A stretch of DNA of 64,000 bases from Schistocerca nitens (GCF_023898315.1 NC_064614.1:115661501-115725500), one strand, 5' to 3'; shown: positions 11,340 to 22,406, counted from the first letter of the stretch. Notes: generated by a model not told the origin, from the letters alone. Numbers and translations: made by a program.

Positions 11340-12712
11340 GTACACCCTGACTGAAAGGAAAATCCCAACACCAAAAAGAAGTTGAGTGAGATAAACGAAA
11401 GTTGGTAGATGGGTTTCTGCGTCAGGAAGATGGTGACTATTCAGATTTTATGGCAGTCACATAAGAGTGACACTAGTAGCGCCACTATGAGGGTTAAAAT
11501 CAGATTTGCTTTAAACACACACTTTAACGGTTGTGAGGATTAGTTACCTTTTAGACTGGACGTGGTGAGTTGATGTTGCTAAAAATGCCTTTAAGGTGAT
11601 GAAGACGCCGTTATCAACAGCTCACTGAGTTTGAGTGAGGTTGTGTAATAGGGCTCTGAGAAGCTGGAAGATCCTTACATGATATCGCAGAAAGACTTTC
11701 CAGGAATGTAGCCACAGTACTCAATTGCTGGCAGTGGTGATTATGGCAAGGTATGGTCACAATAAGGCTGGGCTCCAGATGGTCACAAAGCACTAGTGAG
11801 AGGGAAGACCATTGTGCGTGGCGTATGGCTGGGGGGTATCGTACTGTGTCCGCAGCAGTTGGCACCAACGTGACACAACAAACTTACAAATTGGTTACTC
11901 CAAGGACAGTTCTGAGACAGATGCGTGCAGCGTGCATTCAACCAACCCCAAACCATCACCATTTGCATCTTCAATGGTGTCAGGCAAGAGTTCATTGGAG
12001 GACAGAGTGGAAGCCTGTTGTATTTTCTGATGAAAACTGGTGCCAGTGATGATGATGTGTTGATTAGGAGGAGGTCAGGTGAGCGTCTGCAACCAACCTG
12101 TCTGCGTCCTAGACACACTAGACCTGTGCCAGGGAGTTATGGTCTCTGATGCATTTCGTACGACAGCAGGAGCACTCTTGTGATTGTCTCACTTACCCTG
12201 ACTACCAATTTGTACAGCAGTCTGGTGATTTGAACTGTTGTGCTGCCGTTCATAAACAGCATTCCAGGGGGTGTTTTCCAACAGATATTACTGCATACCG
12301 CTGTTGCAACCCAACATGTTCTACAGAGTTTCAACATGTTGCATTGACCTGCTCGAATACGAGATCTGTCTCCTTTGGAACACATATGGGAAATCAGCAG
12401 ATAAAAACACCAGCATGATCCACAACTAGCATTGACCGTCCTTGTATTGTCTGACCAAGTGCTGTGGTGTGGGACTCCTACAAACTGACTTCCAGCTCCT
12501 GTATGACGGAGTGCATGCACGTTTGCGCGCTTGCATTCAACATTCTCATGGTTACACCGATTATTAATGTACCGCTATTTCACATTTGCAATGGCTTTTC
12601 TCACACTTACATTAACCTGTGATGTTGCAGCTTTAATCACTTAAATGTGTTACCTGGACATAGGTACTCCTGAAACTTCATTACTTTACATTAATTTTTC
12701 ATCAGTGTAGTT
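11340..12712 (+). mobile_element. Decayed Tc1-like transposon
   Basis: The plus-strand frames read RTVLRQMRAACIQPTPN, then HLHLQWCQARVHWRTEW and KPVVFSDENWCQ. This is the 'RTVR..L......R......L....R..R..W...W..V.FSDE' part of a Tc1 transposase with the first catalytic aspartate. Further on, ARIRDLSPLEHIWEI corresponds to the 'SPDLSPIEHVWD' block. Stops and frameshifts occur throughout. The outer ends are similar but imperfect (acaccctgactgaaag against acactgatgaaaaa on the complement), so boundaries are approximate. Confidence 0.65.
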
Positions 12713-12805
12713 GAAAATATACTGAAATAATTTCCTGTGACAATATACGGAATCATTCTACTTTCGTACAATTATTTGTAAGTAACAATGACACTTTCCT
12801 GACAG

Positions 12806-12973
12806 TGAGCTCATAGCTGGAATGAAGATTGATAGAACAAAGAAACCTAGCCCACATGGTGCAGAAGAGACGAGCCGTGCACACCAGGTTAGGAGGATAC
12901 TTGGGCAGCAGCCGCCACAACAGCCACCAGCAGAACCTCTTCGACGTACACGTGATACAGGCTTGACACAACC
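12806..12973 (+). CDS. mRpS31: mRpS31 internal exon
   Basis: This exon encodes SELIAGMKIDRTKKPSP, followed by an arginine- and glutamine/proline-rich linker ending RRTRDTGLTQP. The 'ELIAGMKIDR' block matches the 'LL.GM.I/V' signature recalled for mS31 just before its conserved C-terminal domain. The acceptor is TGACAG and the donor is GTGAGT. The exon ends two bases into a CCG proline codon completed at 17178. Its upstream intron holds a decayed Tc1 element that ends only about 95 bp from the exon. Confidence 0.8.
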
Positions 12974-13680
12974 GTGAGTATGTAACATGTTTTTCTCCCA
13001 GTAAAATTAGATCTGAATTAATAGTACAGGGTAAAGAATTTTTATTAGAAGTTTAAAACCATTTGGTTGCAGGCCAGCATGCAATAATGTATCTAGGTTA
13101 GAAATACCTTCAAGTCAGTGCCTACACATAGTACTGCTTTCTGTGTAAGTCCAACTGGATTCAGAACCACAGCTCCATCTCAGCCTTGGACATATCTCTA
13201 TTTCATTTTATCACCGGTGTTCGGCCAAGAGATATGTTGCCATTAATATCAATGTACTTACTACATGTAACACGAAGCTCTTCCCAATACATAGGCTGAA
13301 TACTTCACAGCAATATGGACGGGTAAAATTGTGTCATATTGCAGATATTTCAGTAGGTAACCTCCCCATTGCAATTTAAATTCGTGGAGGTGGGGAGGCA
13401 GGGGGAGAGGGGCAGCCTGCATCAGTGTGAATAAGAGAGCATTCTGGTGCACACACTACACCTTGTGGACCCCAGGGCAACCTGCCAGTCAAAAATACCA
13501 CCAGAATTTGATAGATAATACCCAGTAATAAACAAAGAAAGAATTGGCACTCGTTTGATCACTTTTTTTGCTTTTCCTGGGACCTAGGTGGAGCCATGCA
13601 AAATTTAAACAGAACCCTCCATCCCTGTTTATAAGGGCATATGCCATGTAATTTCAGTAGATTCGCCTAGAACATTGTTC
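12974..13680. other. Intron sequence, nothing recognised
   Basis: This is the start of the third visible mRpS31 intron. No transposon end, tRNA-like box or coding domain was recognised here. Confidence 0.4.
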
Positions 13681-13689
13681 TGATAGAAG

Positions 13690-14260
13690 TAGATGCAAAA
13701 AGCTTCTTACTGGTGTACTCCATGGGATGACCAGTATTGAGACAGTGAAATGAAATTGGAAATGTAAGGTCATTTGTAAGAAAGGTGAATGGCCGAATTC
13801 AGTTTATTGGGTGAATTCAAGGAAAGTTTTGCTCACCTATAAAAGAGACAGCATACAGAACATGTATGATCCATTCTAGATTACTGCTCAAGTGTTTGCA
13901 ATCCCCTCCATGTCACCTTAAGGGAAGACATCAGAACAGTTTAGAGCCACATTGCTAGATTTGTTACCAGTACGTTCAACAACACATTAGTATCGTAGAA
14001 ATAAAGTAGGAATTTCTGAAAAGAAGAAGGCATTCCTTTATGAAACACGATTAAGGAAGTTTCAAGAGCCAGCATTTGTAAAAGACTGCAGAATGACCCT
14101 CCTTCCTCTAACATATGTCATATAAGCACAGCTAAGACCAGGTAAGAAAAATCACAGCTCGTTGAGAAGCGTATAGACAGTAGCTTTTCCCTTGCTCCAT
14201 CTGCGAGTGGAACAGGAAACAGAATGACCATACTCTGTTCATCATAAGAATAAGCCTGAT
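13690..14260 (+). mobile_element. Old LINE 3' fragment
   Basis: Broken plus-strand frames read EFKESFAHL, SILDYCSSVCNPLHVTL, SHIARFVTSTFNNTL and finally KSQLVEKRIDSSFSLAP. This follows the order 'LDYCS.VW.P', 'AARFVTG.F.N' and 'Y..SFFPR.I' of the LINE at 19.3 kb, at much greater divergence. There is no target-site duplication or clean tail. Confidence 0.5.
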
Positions 14261-14955
14261 GTAAACATTAAACCACCACGTATTCTTCGGCGTTTGTTTT
14301 AATCTCATTGGATTTCGTTTCATGTGGAGCGGAAGCCAAGCTGTGACCAGAACAGTCAAGTACGATCATAAGGATACGTTCTATGCTGTGTTACATGCAC
14401 ATAGACTGAGCAATAATGCAGGACAACAGCTCTACTGTTGCATTAATCTTGGACAACAATGGCCAGCAAGCGGTCAAACTAACCTGCAGTGATGTGAGAA
14501 GTTGCAGTAAAAAGAGACAAGAGAGAAATAATATTCGGAGAAACTCCAGGACTACCGTGCGCTTCTTAGGTGACCAGACAGAAAGCATGAATTGCACTCA
14601 TTTTCACCATAGATTGTATTCTAATTACAAACAAGTGGGATGAAAATTTCTAACTTAAACATAGAGTAATTTTTCTGAGCGAGTTATGTAAAATACAAAA
14701 CCATATCTCAGGGATTTCACAGTACTGTTGAACACTGAAGCCACTGAAGGTATTAATTACAGTCAGTTGTCTGGTAATCTCTTAGCTCCTTCCTTATCCA
14801 AATCCGAGAAACACATTTCAGTTCTGGAAGTGTCACCTGCTACGTTGATAATGAGCCTATCAACAAGAGAATCCACAAAGCCAACCAGGCACTGCATTGT
14901 CTCTTCTTCTTTTATGACGAGCCGTTCTATATCCCTCCAGCATTCGGCAGTAATA

Positions 14956-16252
14956 CGAGGTGTATTCAAGTTCTAAGGCCTCCGATTTTTTTTTTTCTAA
15001 TTAACTACTCACCCGAAATCGATGAAACTGGCGTTACTTCTCAACGTAATCGCCCTGCAGACATACACATTTTTCACAACGCTGACGCCACGATTCCATG
15101 GCAGCGGCGAAGGCTTCTTTAGGAGTCTGTTTTGACCACTGGAAAATCGCTGAGGCAATAGCAGCACGGCTGGTGAATGTGCGGCCACGGAGAGTGTCTT
15201 TCATTGATGGAAAAAGCCAAAAGTCACTAGGAGCCAGGTCAGGTGAGTAGGGAGCATGAGGAATCACTTCAAAGTTTTTATCACGAAGAAACTGTTGCGT
15301 AACGTTAGCTCGATGTGCGGGTGCGTTGTCTTGGTGAAACAGCACACGCGCAGCCCTTCCCAGACGTTTTTGTTGCAGTGCAGGAAGGAATTTGTTCTTC
15401 AAAACATTTTCGTAGGATGCACCTGTTACCGTAGTGCCCTTTGGAACGCAATGGGTAAGTATTACGCCCTCGCTGTCCCAGAACATGGACACCATCATTT
15501 TTTCAGCACTGGCGGCTACCCGAAATTTTTTTGGTGGCGGTGAATCTGTGTGCTTCCATTGAGCTGACTGGCGCTTTGTTTCTGGATAGAAAAATGGCAT
15601 CCACATCTCATCCATTGTCACAACCGACGAAAAGAAAGTCCCATTCATGCTGTCGTTGCACGTCAACATTGCTTGGCAACATGCCACACGGGCAGCCATG
15701 TGGTCATCCGTCAGCATTCGTGGCACCCACCTGGGTGACACTTTTCGCATTTTCAGGTCGTCATGCAGGATTGTGTGCACAGAACCCACAGAAATGCCAA
15801 CTCTGGAGGCGATCCCCCAAAACAATTCTCTCCACTTTCTCGATCATGTTGTCAGACCGGCTTGTGCGAGCCCGAGGTTGTTTCGGTTTGTTGTCACATG
15901 ATGTTCTGCCTTCATTAAACTGTTGCACCCACGAACGCACTTTCGACACATCCATAACTCCATCACCACGTCTCCTTCAACTGCCGATGAATTTAAATTG
16001 GTTTCACACCACGCAAATTCAGAAAACGAACGATTGCACGCTGTTCAAGCAAGGAAAACGTCACCATTTTAAGTATTTAAAACAGCTCTCATTCTCGCCG
16101 CTGGTGGTAAAATTCCATCTGCCGTACGGTGCTGCCATCTCTGGGACGTATTGACAATGAACGCGGCCTCATTTTAAAACAATGCGCATGTTTCTATCTC
16201 TTTCCAGTCCGGAGAAAAAAAATCGGAGGCCTTAGAACTTGAATGCACCTCG
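14956..16252 (-). mobile_element. Complete-length mariner element (1297 bp), inactivated
   Basis: The outer ends are about 37-bp inverted repeats starting CGAGGTG(T/C)ATTCAAG and reading through TTCTAAGGCCTCCGATTTTT, with one clear mismatch. TA dinucleotides flank both sides (14954-14955 and 16253-16254). The minus-strand transposase starts near 16067 (MVTFSLLEQRAIVRFLN) and ends at 15034 (GDYVEK). Catalytic residues are visible in VTMDEMW, LFHQDNAPAH and SPDLAPSDF; the last two aspartates are separated by 34 residues, giving the mariner D34D signature. It sits in the third visible mRpS31 intron. Confidence 0.92.
15034..16067 (-). pseudogene. Mariner transposase pseudogene (D,D34D)
   Basis: The C-terminal 263 codons (15825-15034) are open and hold all three catalytic aspartates. 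The N-terminal DNA-binding half is broken in three places: an early stop about 25 codons in, where GAA has become TAA after RGVKPI; a frameshift near 15960 before MDVSKVRSWVQQFNEGR; and another near 15800 where the frame changes into GIASRVGISVGSVHTIL. The usual family length is about 345 residues, which the 1034-bp span matches. The lesions suggest an old, non-autonomous copy. Confidence 0.88.
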
Positions 16253-16359
16253 TATGTGAGCAAGCTGCGTGCATTAGTTCCAGTACGTCTGGTAGCTTAA
16301 CAGCTTCTCAGGCCAAATCCCACAGATCGTTTCCAGATCAGTTCTGTTAGGTTAATATT

Positions 16360-16880
16360 GTACGGCGGCCGAACTTCCCCGCAAGGGGCCTCCCGGCCAA
16401 CAATGCCATACGATCATTTCATTTTGTAATGGTACAGTAGCAAATGTAAAGATGCAGCATTTGTGTGATGTATCTACCTCTGTGGTATAAAACGATGACC
16501 ATAGTCCAAATAAAGAGAATTTGATTTTTCATTTTTGCCTTAAAAATTAAATTTTTTTTTATTTTTTTTATTTTTATTTTTTTTATTTTTTTTCTTAATT
16601 TAAGCAACTTTTATGAACAGTCTTGAATAAAACGTCGATAATTAAGAATTTTGTATTTGAAATGAAAACAGGAATTTCACGTCCAATATTTAATTATAAA
16701 CAAGAAGATGTGCATTATTCATAAAAAATGATGATGAGATGTAGGTATTTCAAATCGAATGAGGAAAAAAAAGATGATACAAGGAAGATTTGAACCAACA
16801 AACCATTAACTGCAATTTGTTATCATTGTGTTACACTACCGACTGCACTACATGTACCATGTTGGTTCATAAACCAACTG
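16360..16880. repeat. SINE-like scraps and T-rich tract
   Basis: Near 16365-16425 is a GC-rich block (ggggcctcccggccaacaatgcc) that looks like a repeat tail. T-rich low complexity covers 16547-16598. Near 16788-16860 an antisense tRNA-like stretch (gaagatttgaaccaacaaacc ... gactgcactac) suggests a degraded SINE. Confidence 0.4.
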
Positions 16881-17177
16881 TATTGCATACAGTCGCTGGG
16901 TAAACTTCAGAGCCAATTATCTCTGTAAATTTATGAAAAACATTAAGAACAGGTTTATTCTTACAATGAATGTATTATAACAGTGTGTATGCTGACATTG
17001 AAATATTGTTTATTTCTATTACTTTCACTTATATGTCTCATTCAGTTTTAATGGTTGCCTTATAATGTCATCTGCATTTTATGTGTAATATGTTGTATGT
17101 AAAATCTGTGACTTTGCACCTGATTTGAGATAGTACACAGCAGTTGTTGTTTTTCATGAAACAGTTGATTATTACAG

Positions 17178-17401
17178 GCGTGTGGAACGTGTTGACCTCT
17201 TTGGAGCTGAGCCTTTGGGAATCTTCAAAGTAGATGCAACCAAAACAGCTCAACCGAGCTTTGATTTGGAAACATGGACAAAACTGCAACAGCGAGAACT
17301 GAGACTTGCTGTGCTGCACCCACCAAAGAACATTTTTGAGGAAATGATCCTGTGGACAGAACAAGGCAAACTTTGGAAATTTCCAGTTGACAATGAGCAA
17401 G
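17178..17401 (+). CDS. mRpS31: mRpS31 exon, conserved core
   Basis: Read with the preceding CC, this exon gives PRVERVDLFGAEPLGIF and continues into LRLAVLHPPKNIFEEMI and LWTEQGKLWKFPVDNEQG. The 'W...GKLWKFP.DNEQG' block is the most recognisable part of metazoan mS31, a subunit of the mitochondrial 28S particle located in the head of the small subunit. The acceptor is ATTACAG and the donor GTATCA. One base (G) carries into the final exon. This exon and the last one carry the gene identification. Confidence 0.9.
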
Positions 17402-18193
17402 GTATCAACATGTATCACCTCCTCTGTAATGCTGTTTTATCCCTGCGTAATGTTTTTTGTCTTGCTCCCCCTCCCCTTTCCAATAACATAATTTCTAAAA
17501 ATATATCTGTTTGGCTGTGATTTTTCTTTTATGATAGCTATTCCACTGATGATTAACCCAAATATGCATAATACTTTCAAAATGTAACTGGAAGCCATAA
17601 AGGATCTGAAGATAATAGAAATGTTTTACTGCTTTGGAATTGTTTTACAAGTGTTTGCCTTTGCTGAGTCTAGCAATTGAGTAATGTGAATTGTGTCTCA
17701 TTACTAGCATATTAATTTATGAAAGTTTTATTGACAGTGCGCCATCATGCGGCAGCTGATTTCTGCTCTTTGTTCTCCTTCATTATTGACAAGGAACGAC
17801 AACAGTGTAGAATTCCATCTCTTAGCCACCCAACTCCTCCAGAACACACACACTTTTTTTCCTGTTTCCATCCTGATTTGTATCAATGAATACAAAGAAT
17901 TAGCTGGAGCAGAAAATGGTTACAACACTTTCAAACGCACTATACTGGCAGCAGAATTTGTCTGAATTTCTGTGGCCTAGTCCTCCATAGTATATCTTTA
18001 ATTTTTGTATACAAACAAATCTTTACGAAGAATTATAAATTATGTTGCAGAAAACATGTAATATAGGTTATGGACTGATAAGGCAGTAATACTCATTGCT
18101 GGGGATGATAGGAATTTACACAATCTGATTTACTATCTTCTCCTGTATTGGCTGTAGAGAGTCTTGATAAATAAAATTATTTTTTGGTTTCAG

Positions 18194-18426
18194 GACTGGA
18201 AGATGAAGCAAAAGTACCATTTACAGACCATGTTTTTCTGGAGCATTACCTGGAACCATGGTGTCCAAAGAGGGGTCCTATACGTCACTTTATGGAACTT
18301 GTATGTGTTGGACTGTCCAAGAACAGTTTTGTAACTGCTGAAGAGAAACGTAAACACATTGAATGGTACCGAGACTACTTTGCCAGCAAAAAGGACCTCC
18401 TTGAAGAAGTTGGTGCTCTTGGGTGA
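18194..18426 (+). CDS. mRpS31: mRpS31 terminal exon with stop codon
   Basis: The last exon begins after GTTTCAG and reads GLEDEAKVPFTDHVFLE, then HYLEPWCPKRGPIRHFM, ELVCVGLSKNSFVTAEE and KHIEWYRDYFASKKDLL, ending EEVGALG and TGA. The 'F.EH.FLE..LE..CPK.GPIRHFMELV..GLSKN' block followed by 'HI.WY.DYF..KK..L' is the diagnostic C-terminus of MRPS31 proteins. A polyadenylation hexamer lies 53 bases after the stop. No frameshift or premature stop is seen, so the gene looks functional. Confidence 0.93.
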
Positions 18427-18478
18427 AGATCTATGTTCAGAAGTATTTTTACACTCGATATTCTGTTACAGAAATTAT

Positions 18479-18484
18479 AATAAA
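18479..18484 (+). promoter_or_regulatory. Polyadenylation signal AATAAA for mRpS31
   Basis: A canonical AATAAA lies about 50 bases downstream of the mRpS31 stop codon. It is the first such hexamer after the stop and sits in AT-rich sequence, so it is the likely 3' processing signal. Confidence 0.65.
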
Positions 18485-18679
18485 CAATCTTAATTAAAGA
18501 TAGATTAAAAAAGCAATGGCTTTTCTATAAATGTATATTTAGATTATTTTTGAAACTTATTTTCTGTTTAGAAGAATTTCTGTATCCCAAATTACTTCAG
18601 GGAACACTCTTAAGAAGTAGGAAAGAATACTAAACAATTACAAACAGCAGCTGCCAAAGCCAATGTTGGTTTTAACACC

Positions 18680-18810
18680 ATGCTTGCTAGCCATGGGCTT
18701 AGCCACAGATAATAATCACACTGACAGAGAAAATCCTAGTTTTGACTGGAGATCAACCCTTCAATCTTTAGATTATGCACTGACTCAACTAAGCCACAAA
18801 TGAAAATGGT
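18680..18810 (-). mobile_element. Degraded tRNA-derived SINE (weak)
   Basis: Antisense tRNA-like boxes are suggested by 'ggagatcaacccttcaatc' and 'gactcaactaagccac'. There are no flanking repeats. The rest of 18490-19100 shows nothing I recognise. Confidence 0.3.
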
Positions 18811-19118
18811 AAAAATAAATAACATTTTATTTAGTGAAATTGTATTTTGTGTGTGATGTAATAATCTCCATGTGCTAGAGGTCTGTGCAAGTTACAAAAT
18901 GGCTGTGCAGAGAGGGGTGGAAAATACTTTGTGATGTTGCCAGTATGTGGTCTCTGTCTCTGTGCCACACCACATGCTGCACCTGTACTCTCCCCTGGCA
19001 ACTGGGTTGCTCTACATGGGGGCAGTTGTTTCTACTTCTGAGAATCTTTCTTAAAATTTGTACACTTACTAAACTATAGTTTTGCTCGTTAACATTTGCT
19101 TTACATCAGTGTGCGATT

Positions 19119-19153
19119 TGCAGGGGGGGATGGGGGGGGGGATTTCCCCCCCT
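19119..19153 (+). repeat. G-run/C-run cluster
   Basis: Runs of G (7 and about 11, separated by A and T) are followed by a C-run within 35 bases, immediately 5' of the LINE. A similar C-run beside the related motif 'cacaaatcgcat' occurs at 21670-21701, in inverted orientation. Confidence 0.7.
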
Positions 19154-19189
19154 CTGCATCAGACCATCCCCTCCTCTGGTTTTAGTTTA

Positions 19190-20783
19190 TGCATCCCAAC
19201 CTGGGATGTTTATTTCCCAAGCACTGGAGTAAAACTTTACAGATGACAGATGACAAAATGGTAGATATCGAAATAGACGACAGAGGGATAGAGAAACAAT
19301 TAAAATCGCTCAAAAGGCCGCTGGACCTAATGGGATACCAGTTCTATTTTACACAGAGTACACGAAGGAACTTGCCCACCTTCTTGCAGCGGTGTCCCGT
19401 AGGTCTCTAGAAGAGCGTAGCATTCCAAAGGATTGGAAAAGGGCACAGGTCATCCCCGTTTTCAAGAAGGGATGTCGAACAGATGTGCATAACTATAGAC
19501 CTATATCTCTAACGTCGATCAGTTGTAGAATTTTGGAACACATATTATGTTCGAGTATAATGACTTTCCTGGAGACTAGAAATCTACTCTGTAGGAATCA
19601 GCATGGGTTTCGAAAAAGACAGTCGTGTGAAACCCAGCTCGCGCTATTCGTCCACGAGACTCAGACGGCCATAGACACGGGTTCACAGGTAGATGCCATG
19701 TTTCTTGACTTCCGCAAGGCGTTCGATACAGTTCCCCACAGTCGTTTAATGAACAAAGTAAGAGCATATGGACTATCAGACCAATTGTGTGATTGGATTG
19801 AGGAGTTCCTAGATAACAGAACGCAGCATGTCATTCTCAATGGAGAGAAGTCTTCCGAAGTAAGAGTGATTTCAAGTGTGCCACAGGGGAGTCTCATGGG
19901 ACCGTTGCTGTTCACAATATACATAAATGACCTGGTGGATGACATCAGAAGTTCACTGAGGCTTTTTGCAGATGATGCTGTGGTGTATCGAGAGATTGTA
20001 ACAATGGAAAATTGTACTGAAATGCAGAAGGATCTGCAGCAAATTGACGCATGGTGCAGGGAATGGCAATTCAATCTCAATGTAGACAAGTGTAATGTGC
20101 TGCGAATACATAGAAAGATAGATCCCTTATCATTTAGCTACAATATAGCAGGTCAGCAACTGGAAGCAGTTAAATCCATAAATTATCTGGGAGTACGCAT
20201 TAGGAGTGATTTAAAATGGAATGATCATATAAAGTTGATCGTCGGTAAAGCAGATGCCAGACTGAGATTCATTGGAAGAATCCTAAGGAAATGCAATCCG
20301 AAAACAAAGGAAGTAGGTTACAGTACGCTTGTTCGCCCACTGCTTGAATACTGCTCAGTGGTGTGGGATCCGTACCAGATAGGGCTAATAGAAGAGATAG
20401 AGAAGATCCAATGGAGAGCAGCGCGATTCGTTACAGGATCATTTAGTAATCGCGAAAGCGTTACGGAGATGATAGATAAACTCCAGTGGAAGACTCTGCA
20501 GGAGAGACGCTCAGTAGCTCGGTACAGGCTTTTGTTAAAGTTTCGAGAACATACCTTCACCGAAGAGTCCAGCAGTATGTTGCTCCCTCCTACGTATATC
20601 TCGCGAAGAGACCATGAGGATAAAATCAGAGATATTAGAGTCCACACAGAAGCATACAGACAATCCTTCTTTCCACGAACAATACGAGACTGGAATAGAA
20701 GGGAGAACCGATAGAGGTACTCAGGGTACCCTCCGCCACACACCGTCAGGTGGCTTCCGGAGTATGGATGTAGATGTAGATAT
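19190..20783 (+). mobile_element. 5'-truncated LINE with nearly intact reverse transcriptase and GATGTA tail
   Basis: The coding part begins VDIEIDDRGIEKQLKSL near 19260, shifts frame once near 19312 to AAGPNGIPVLFYTEYTK, then runs open to 20714. The 3' end reads GTATGGATGTAGATGTAGAT, a short hexamer repeat rather than poly-A. Near-identical 3' ends occur at 33975-34160 and 41820-41981, so this family was recently active. The endonuclease and ORF1 are absent, the usual outcome of 5' truncation. Confidence 0.88.
19392..20714 (+). CDS. LINE reverse transcriptase (440-codon open frame)
   Basis: The order of non-LTR reverse-transcriptase blocks is clear: AQVIPVFKKG, NYRPISLTSISCRILEH, QHGFRKRQSCETQL, AMFLDFRKAFDTVPHSR (first catalytic Asp), SVPQGSLMGPLLFTIYI, and LRLFADDAVVYRE (the FADD box with the two catalytic Asp). 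Then follow NYLGVRIRSDLKWNDHI and the C-terminal LEYCSVVWDPYQIGLIE, FFPRTIRDWNRRE. Catalytic residues are intact. The frame opens mid-domain because of a single upstream frameshift. I would place it in the Jockey/CR1/I assemblage without choosing a clade. Confidence 0.85.
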   Translation: MSRRSLEERSIPKDWKRAQVIPVFKKGCRTDVHNYRPISLTSISCRILEHILCSSIMTFLETRNLLCRNQHGFRKRQSCETQLALFVHETQTAIDTGSQVDAMFLDFRKAFDTVPHSRLMNKVRAYGLSDQLCDWIEEFLDNRTQHVILNGEKSSEVRVISSVPQGSLMGPLLFTIYINDLVDDIRSSLRLFADDAVVYREIVTMENCTEMQKDLQQIDAWCREWQFNLNVDKCNVLRIHRKIDPLSFSYNIAGQQLEAVKSINYLGVRIRSDLKWNDHIKLIVGKADARLRFIGRILRKCNPKTKEVGYSTLVRPLLEYCSVVWDPYQIGLIEEIEKIQWRAARFVTGSFSNRESVTEMIDKLQWKTLQERRSVARYRLLLKFREHTFTEESSSMLLPPTYISRRDHEDKIRDIRVHTEAYRQSFFPRTIRDWNRRENR

Positions 20784-20889
20784 AATTTAAATTTGTGGAG
20801 CCGAACACTGAAAGTTTACTATTAATACTATTAATATCTATGCTTATTAATTTTGAAAAAGTGTTATGTAGTAGTTAAGCATTTCAAAA

Positions 20890-21471
20890 CATTTAGAACT
20901 AAATGACTAGACGACACACGCCACATTTCCGTAGCATGCCACAATGTTGCAAGACGTCGCCCCAGCATAAACGAGGCTTTAGAGCCAGGTCTGTATTGTA
21001 TGGTGGATGTGATGTGTTGCGTACGAAACTAAAACCTGCAATCAAGTCCAAACGTCGTGGAAAACTGTGAAGAGGCGTCATCGTGCAACAAGATAACGCT
21101 CGCCCACATTCTGCCAAACGGACAGCCAACGCAATGAAGGAGTTGAGATTCGAGGTTCTGGAACATCCACCATACAGTCCAGACCTGGCTCAAAGCGATT
21201 TTCACATGTTTGGACCGTTAACAGAAGCACTACAGGGAAGAAGATTTGAAAGTGATGAAGACGTCATTTCTGCGATGCAAAATTGGTTACAGATGCAACC
21301 GATAAACGTATTTTCTGATGAAATAAAAAACCTCGTAAAATGTCGGGAAAACTGCATTGAAGTCTAGGGAGGTTACGTAGAAAAATAACGCATGTTTCAG
21401 TTTTCTATCGTCAGAATAAGTACAGCTTTTCACAAATGTGCCTTTACTTTTTGAACTCCCCTCGTATACCT
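20890..21471 (+). mobile_element. Mariner-like fragment, 3' half
   Basis: Frame 21083-21367 encodes QQDNARPHSAKRTANAM, LEHPPYSPDLAQSDFHM and FGPLTEALQGRRFESDE, ending KCRENCIEV. These are the second and third catalytic blocks (QDNARPH and SPDLAxSDFHxF) of a mariner-type transposase. The third aspartate is present. The right end reads ctttttgaactcccctcgta, a mariner-like terminus next to TA. The left half is missing or unrecognisable. Confidence 0.72.
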
Positions 21472-21479
21472 GTATGTAG

Positions 21480-22185
21480 ATGATTTTGTAAATAAGCTTT
21501 ACCCATAATGTACTTTTAAAGATATAACAAGGGATGGCTTTTCTGATAGTGCATACTCGTGAATAGTGAGTTTCGCCATTAACATCTATTTATAAGTAAC
21601 TGATTAACCATGGGTAACGCCACGGTCCAAGCTAGTAACATATATAATTATACTAACCCCCTAAGACATCCCCCCCCCCACTGGTAAAATCACAAATCGC
21701 ATACTGCTTTACATCACCCAGAATGAACCTCCAATGTATTACACTCACCATACTGCATGAAGACAAAAATCGATTCTTAATGTTTTTCGTGCATACCAAA
21801 GCACACACTACAAACAAATGTGGCAGAATGACACACAATGTGGTACAGTGTCCCAGTACCTGGGTTCTTATCTGCACATCATTCTGTGTAAACAGGGATT
21901 TTCTGTATAAACACAAACATCATTTCCATTACAGTGACTCCTCTTCGTGTCCTCTTCCCAGTTCTTCTTTAATTTCATCAATTTTTCTATTGTTGTGTCT
22001 ATCTTCTCCCTACGAGACTGAGACAAAGCATTTATTTTTACCACATTCTTCACGATGAGGAAGTTAGTACCTTTTAAAATAAGCAGTATGTCATTGCTGT
22101 CCTCATAATATTAAGATATTTAAGACAATTATTTAGTGTGTACTTACCCAAAATGATATCTGGCTCTGTCTGTGCCTTCACCCCT
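21480..22185. other. Unassigned intergenic sequence
   Basis: This AT-rich stretch lies between the mariner fragment and the SINE. A C-run occurs at 21670-21680. No coding domain or transposon end was identified. Confidence 0.35.
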
Positions 22186-22406
22186 CCTAATTTACAAAAA
22201 ATGGTTCAAATGGCTCTGAGCACTATTGGACTTAACATCTGAGGTCATCAGTCCCCTAGAACTTAGAACTACTTAAACCTAACTAATCTAATACATCACA
22301 CACATCCATGCCCGAGGCAGGATTCGAACCTGCGACCATAGCAGTCGCAAAGTTCCAGACTGAAGCGCCTAGAACTGCTCGGCCACCACGGCCGGCCCTA
22401 ATTTAC
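22186..22406 (-). mobile_element. tRNA-related SINE (second copy) with 10-bp duplication
   Basis: Body 22196-22396 has the same ends as the 3399-3598 copy (aaaatggttcaaatggctc ... cggccggc) and the same antisense B-box-like segment (gaggcaggattcgaacctg). Perfect flanking repeats cctaatttac lie at 22186-22195 and 22397-22406. The right copy overlaps the first base of the neighbouring Tc1 element, so the SINE landed in that element's left edge. Confidence 0.82.

Larger units (their letters stand above)
36..18426 (+). other. mRpS31: mRpS31 gene span (five 3' exons; 5' end outside window)
   Basis: This is the transcribed span of the mitochondrial ribosomal protein mS31 gene visible here. Five exons (36-165, 6441-6600, 12806-12973, 17178-17401, 18194-18426) total 915 bases, or 304 residues plus the stop. 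All four introns start GT and end AG, and codon phase is kept at every junction, so the joined reading frame is continuous. Introns are 6275, 6205, 4204 and 792 bp and are filled mostly with transposon debris. Human MRPS31 is about 395 residues, so roughly the N-terminal quarter, including the mitochondrial targeting peptide, should lie upstream of base 1. Confidence 0.88.

Noticed and set aside
15531-16154. 207-codon plus-strand open frame overlapping the mariner
   Set aside because: It is antisense to the mariner transposase, whose minus-strand frames carry the catalytic motifs. The plus-strand translation has no recognisable domain.
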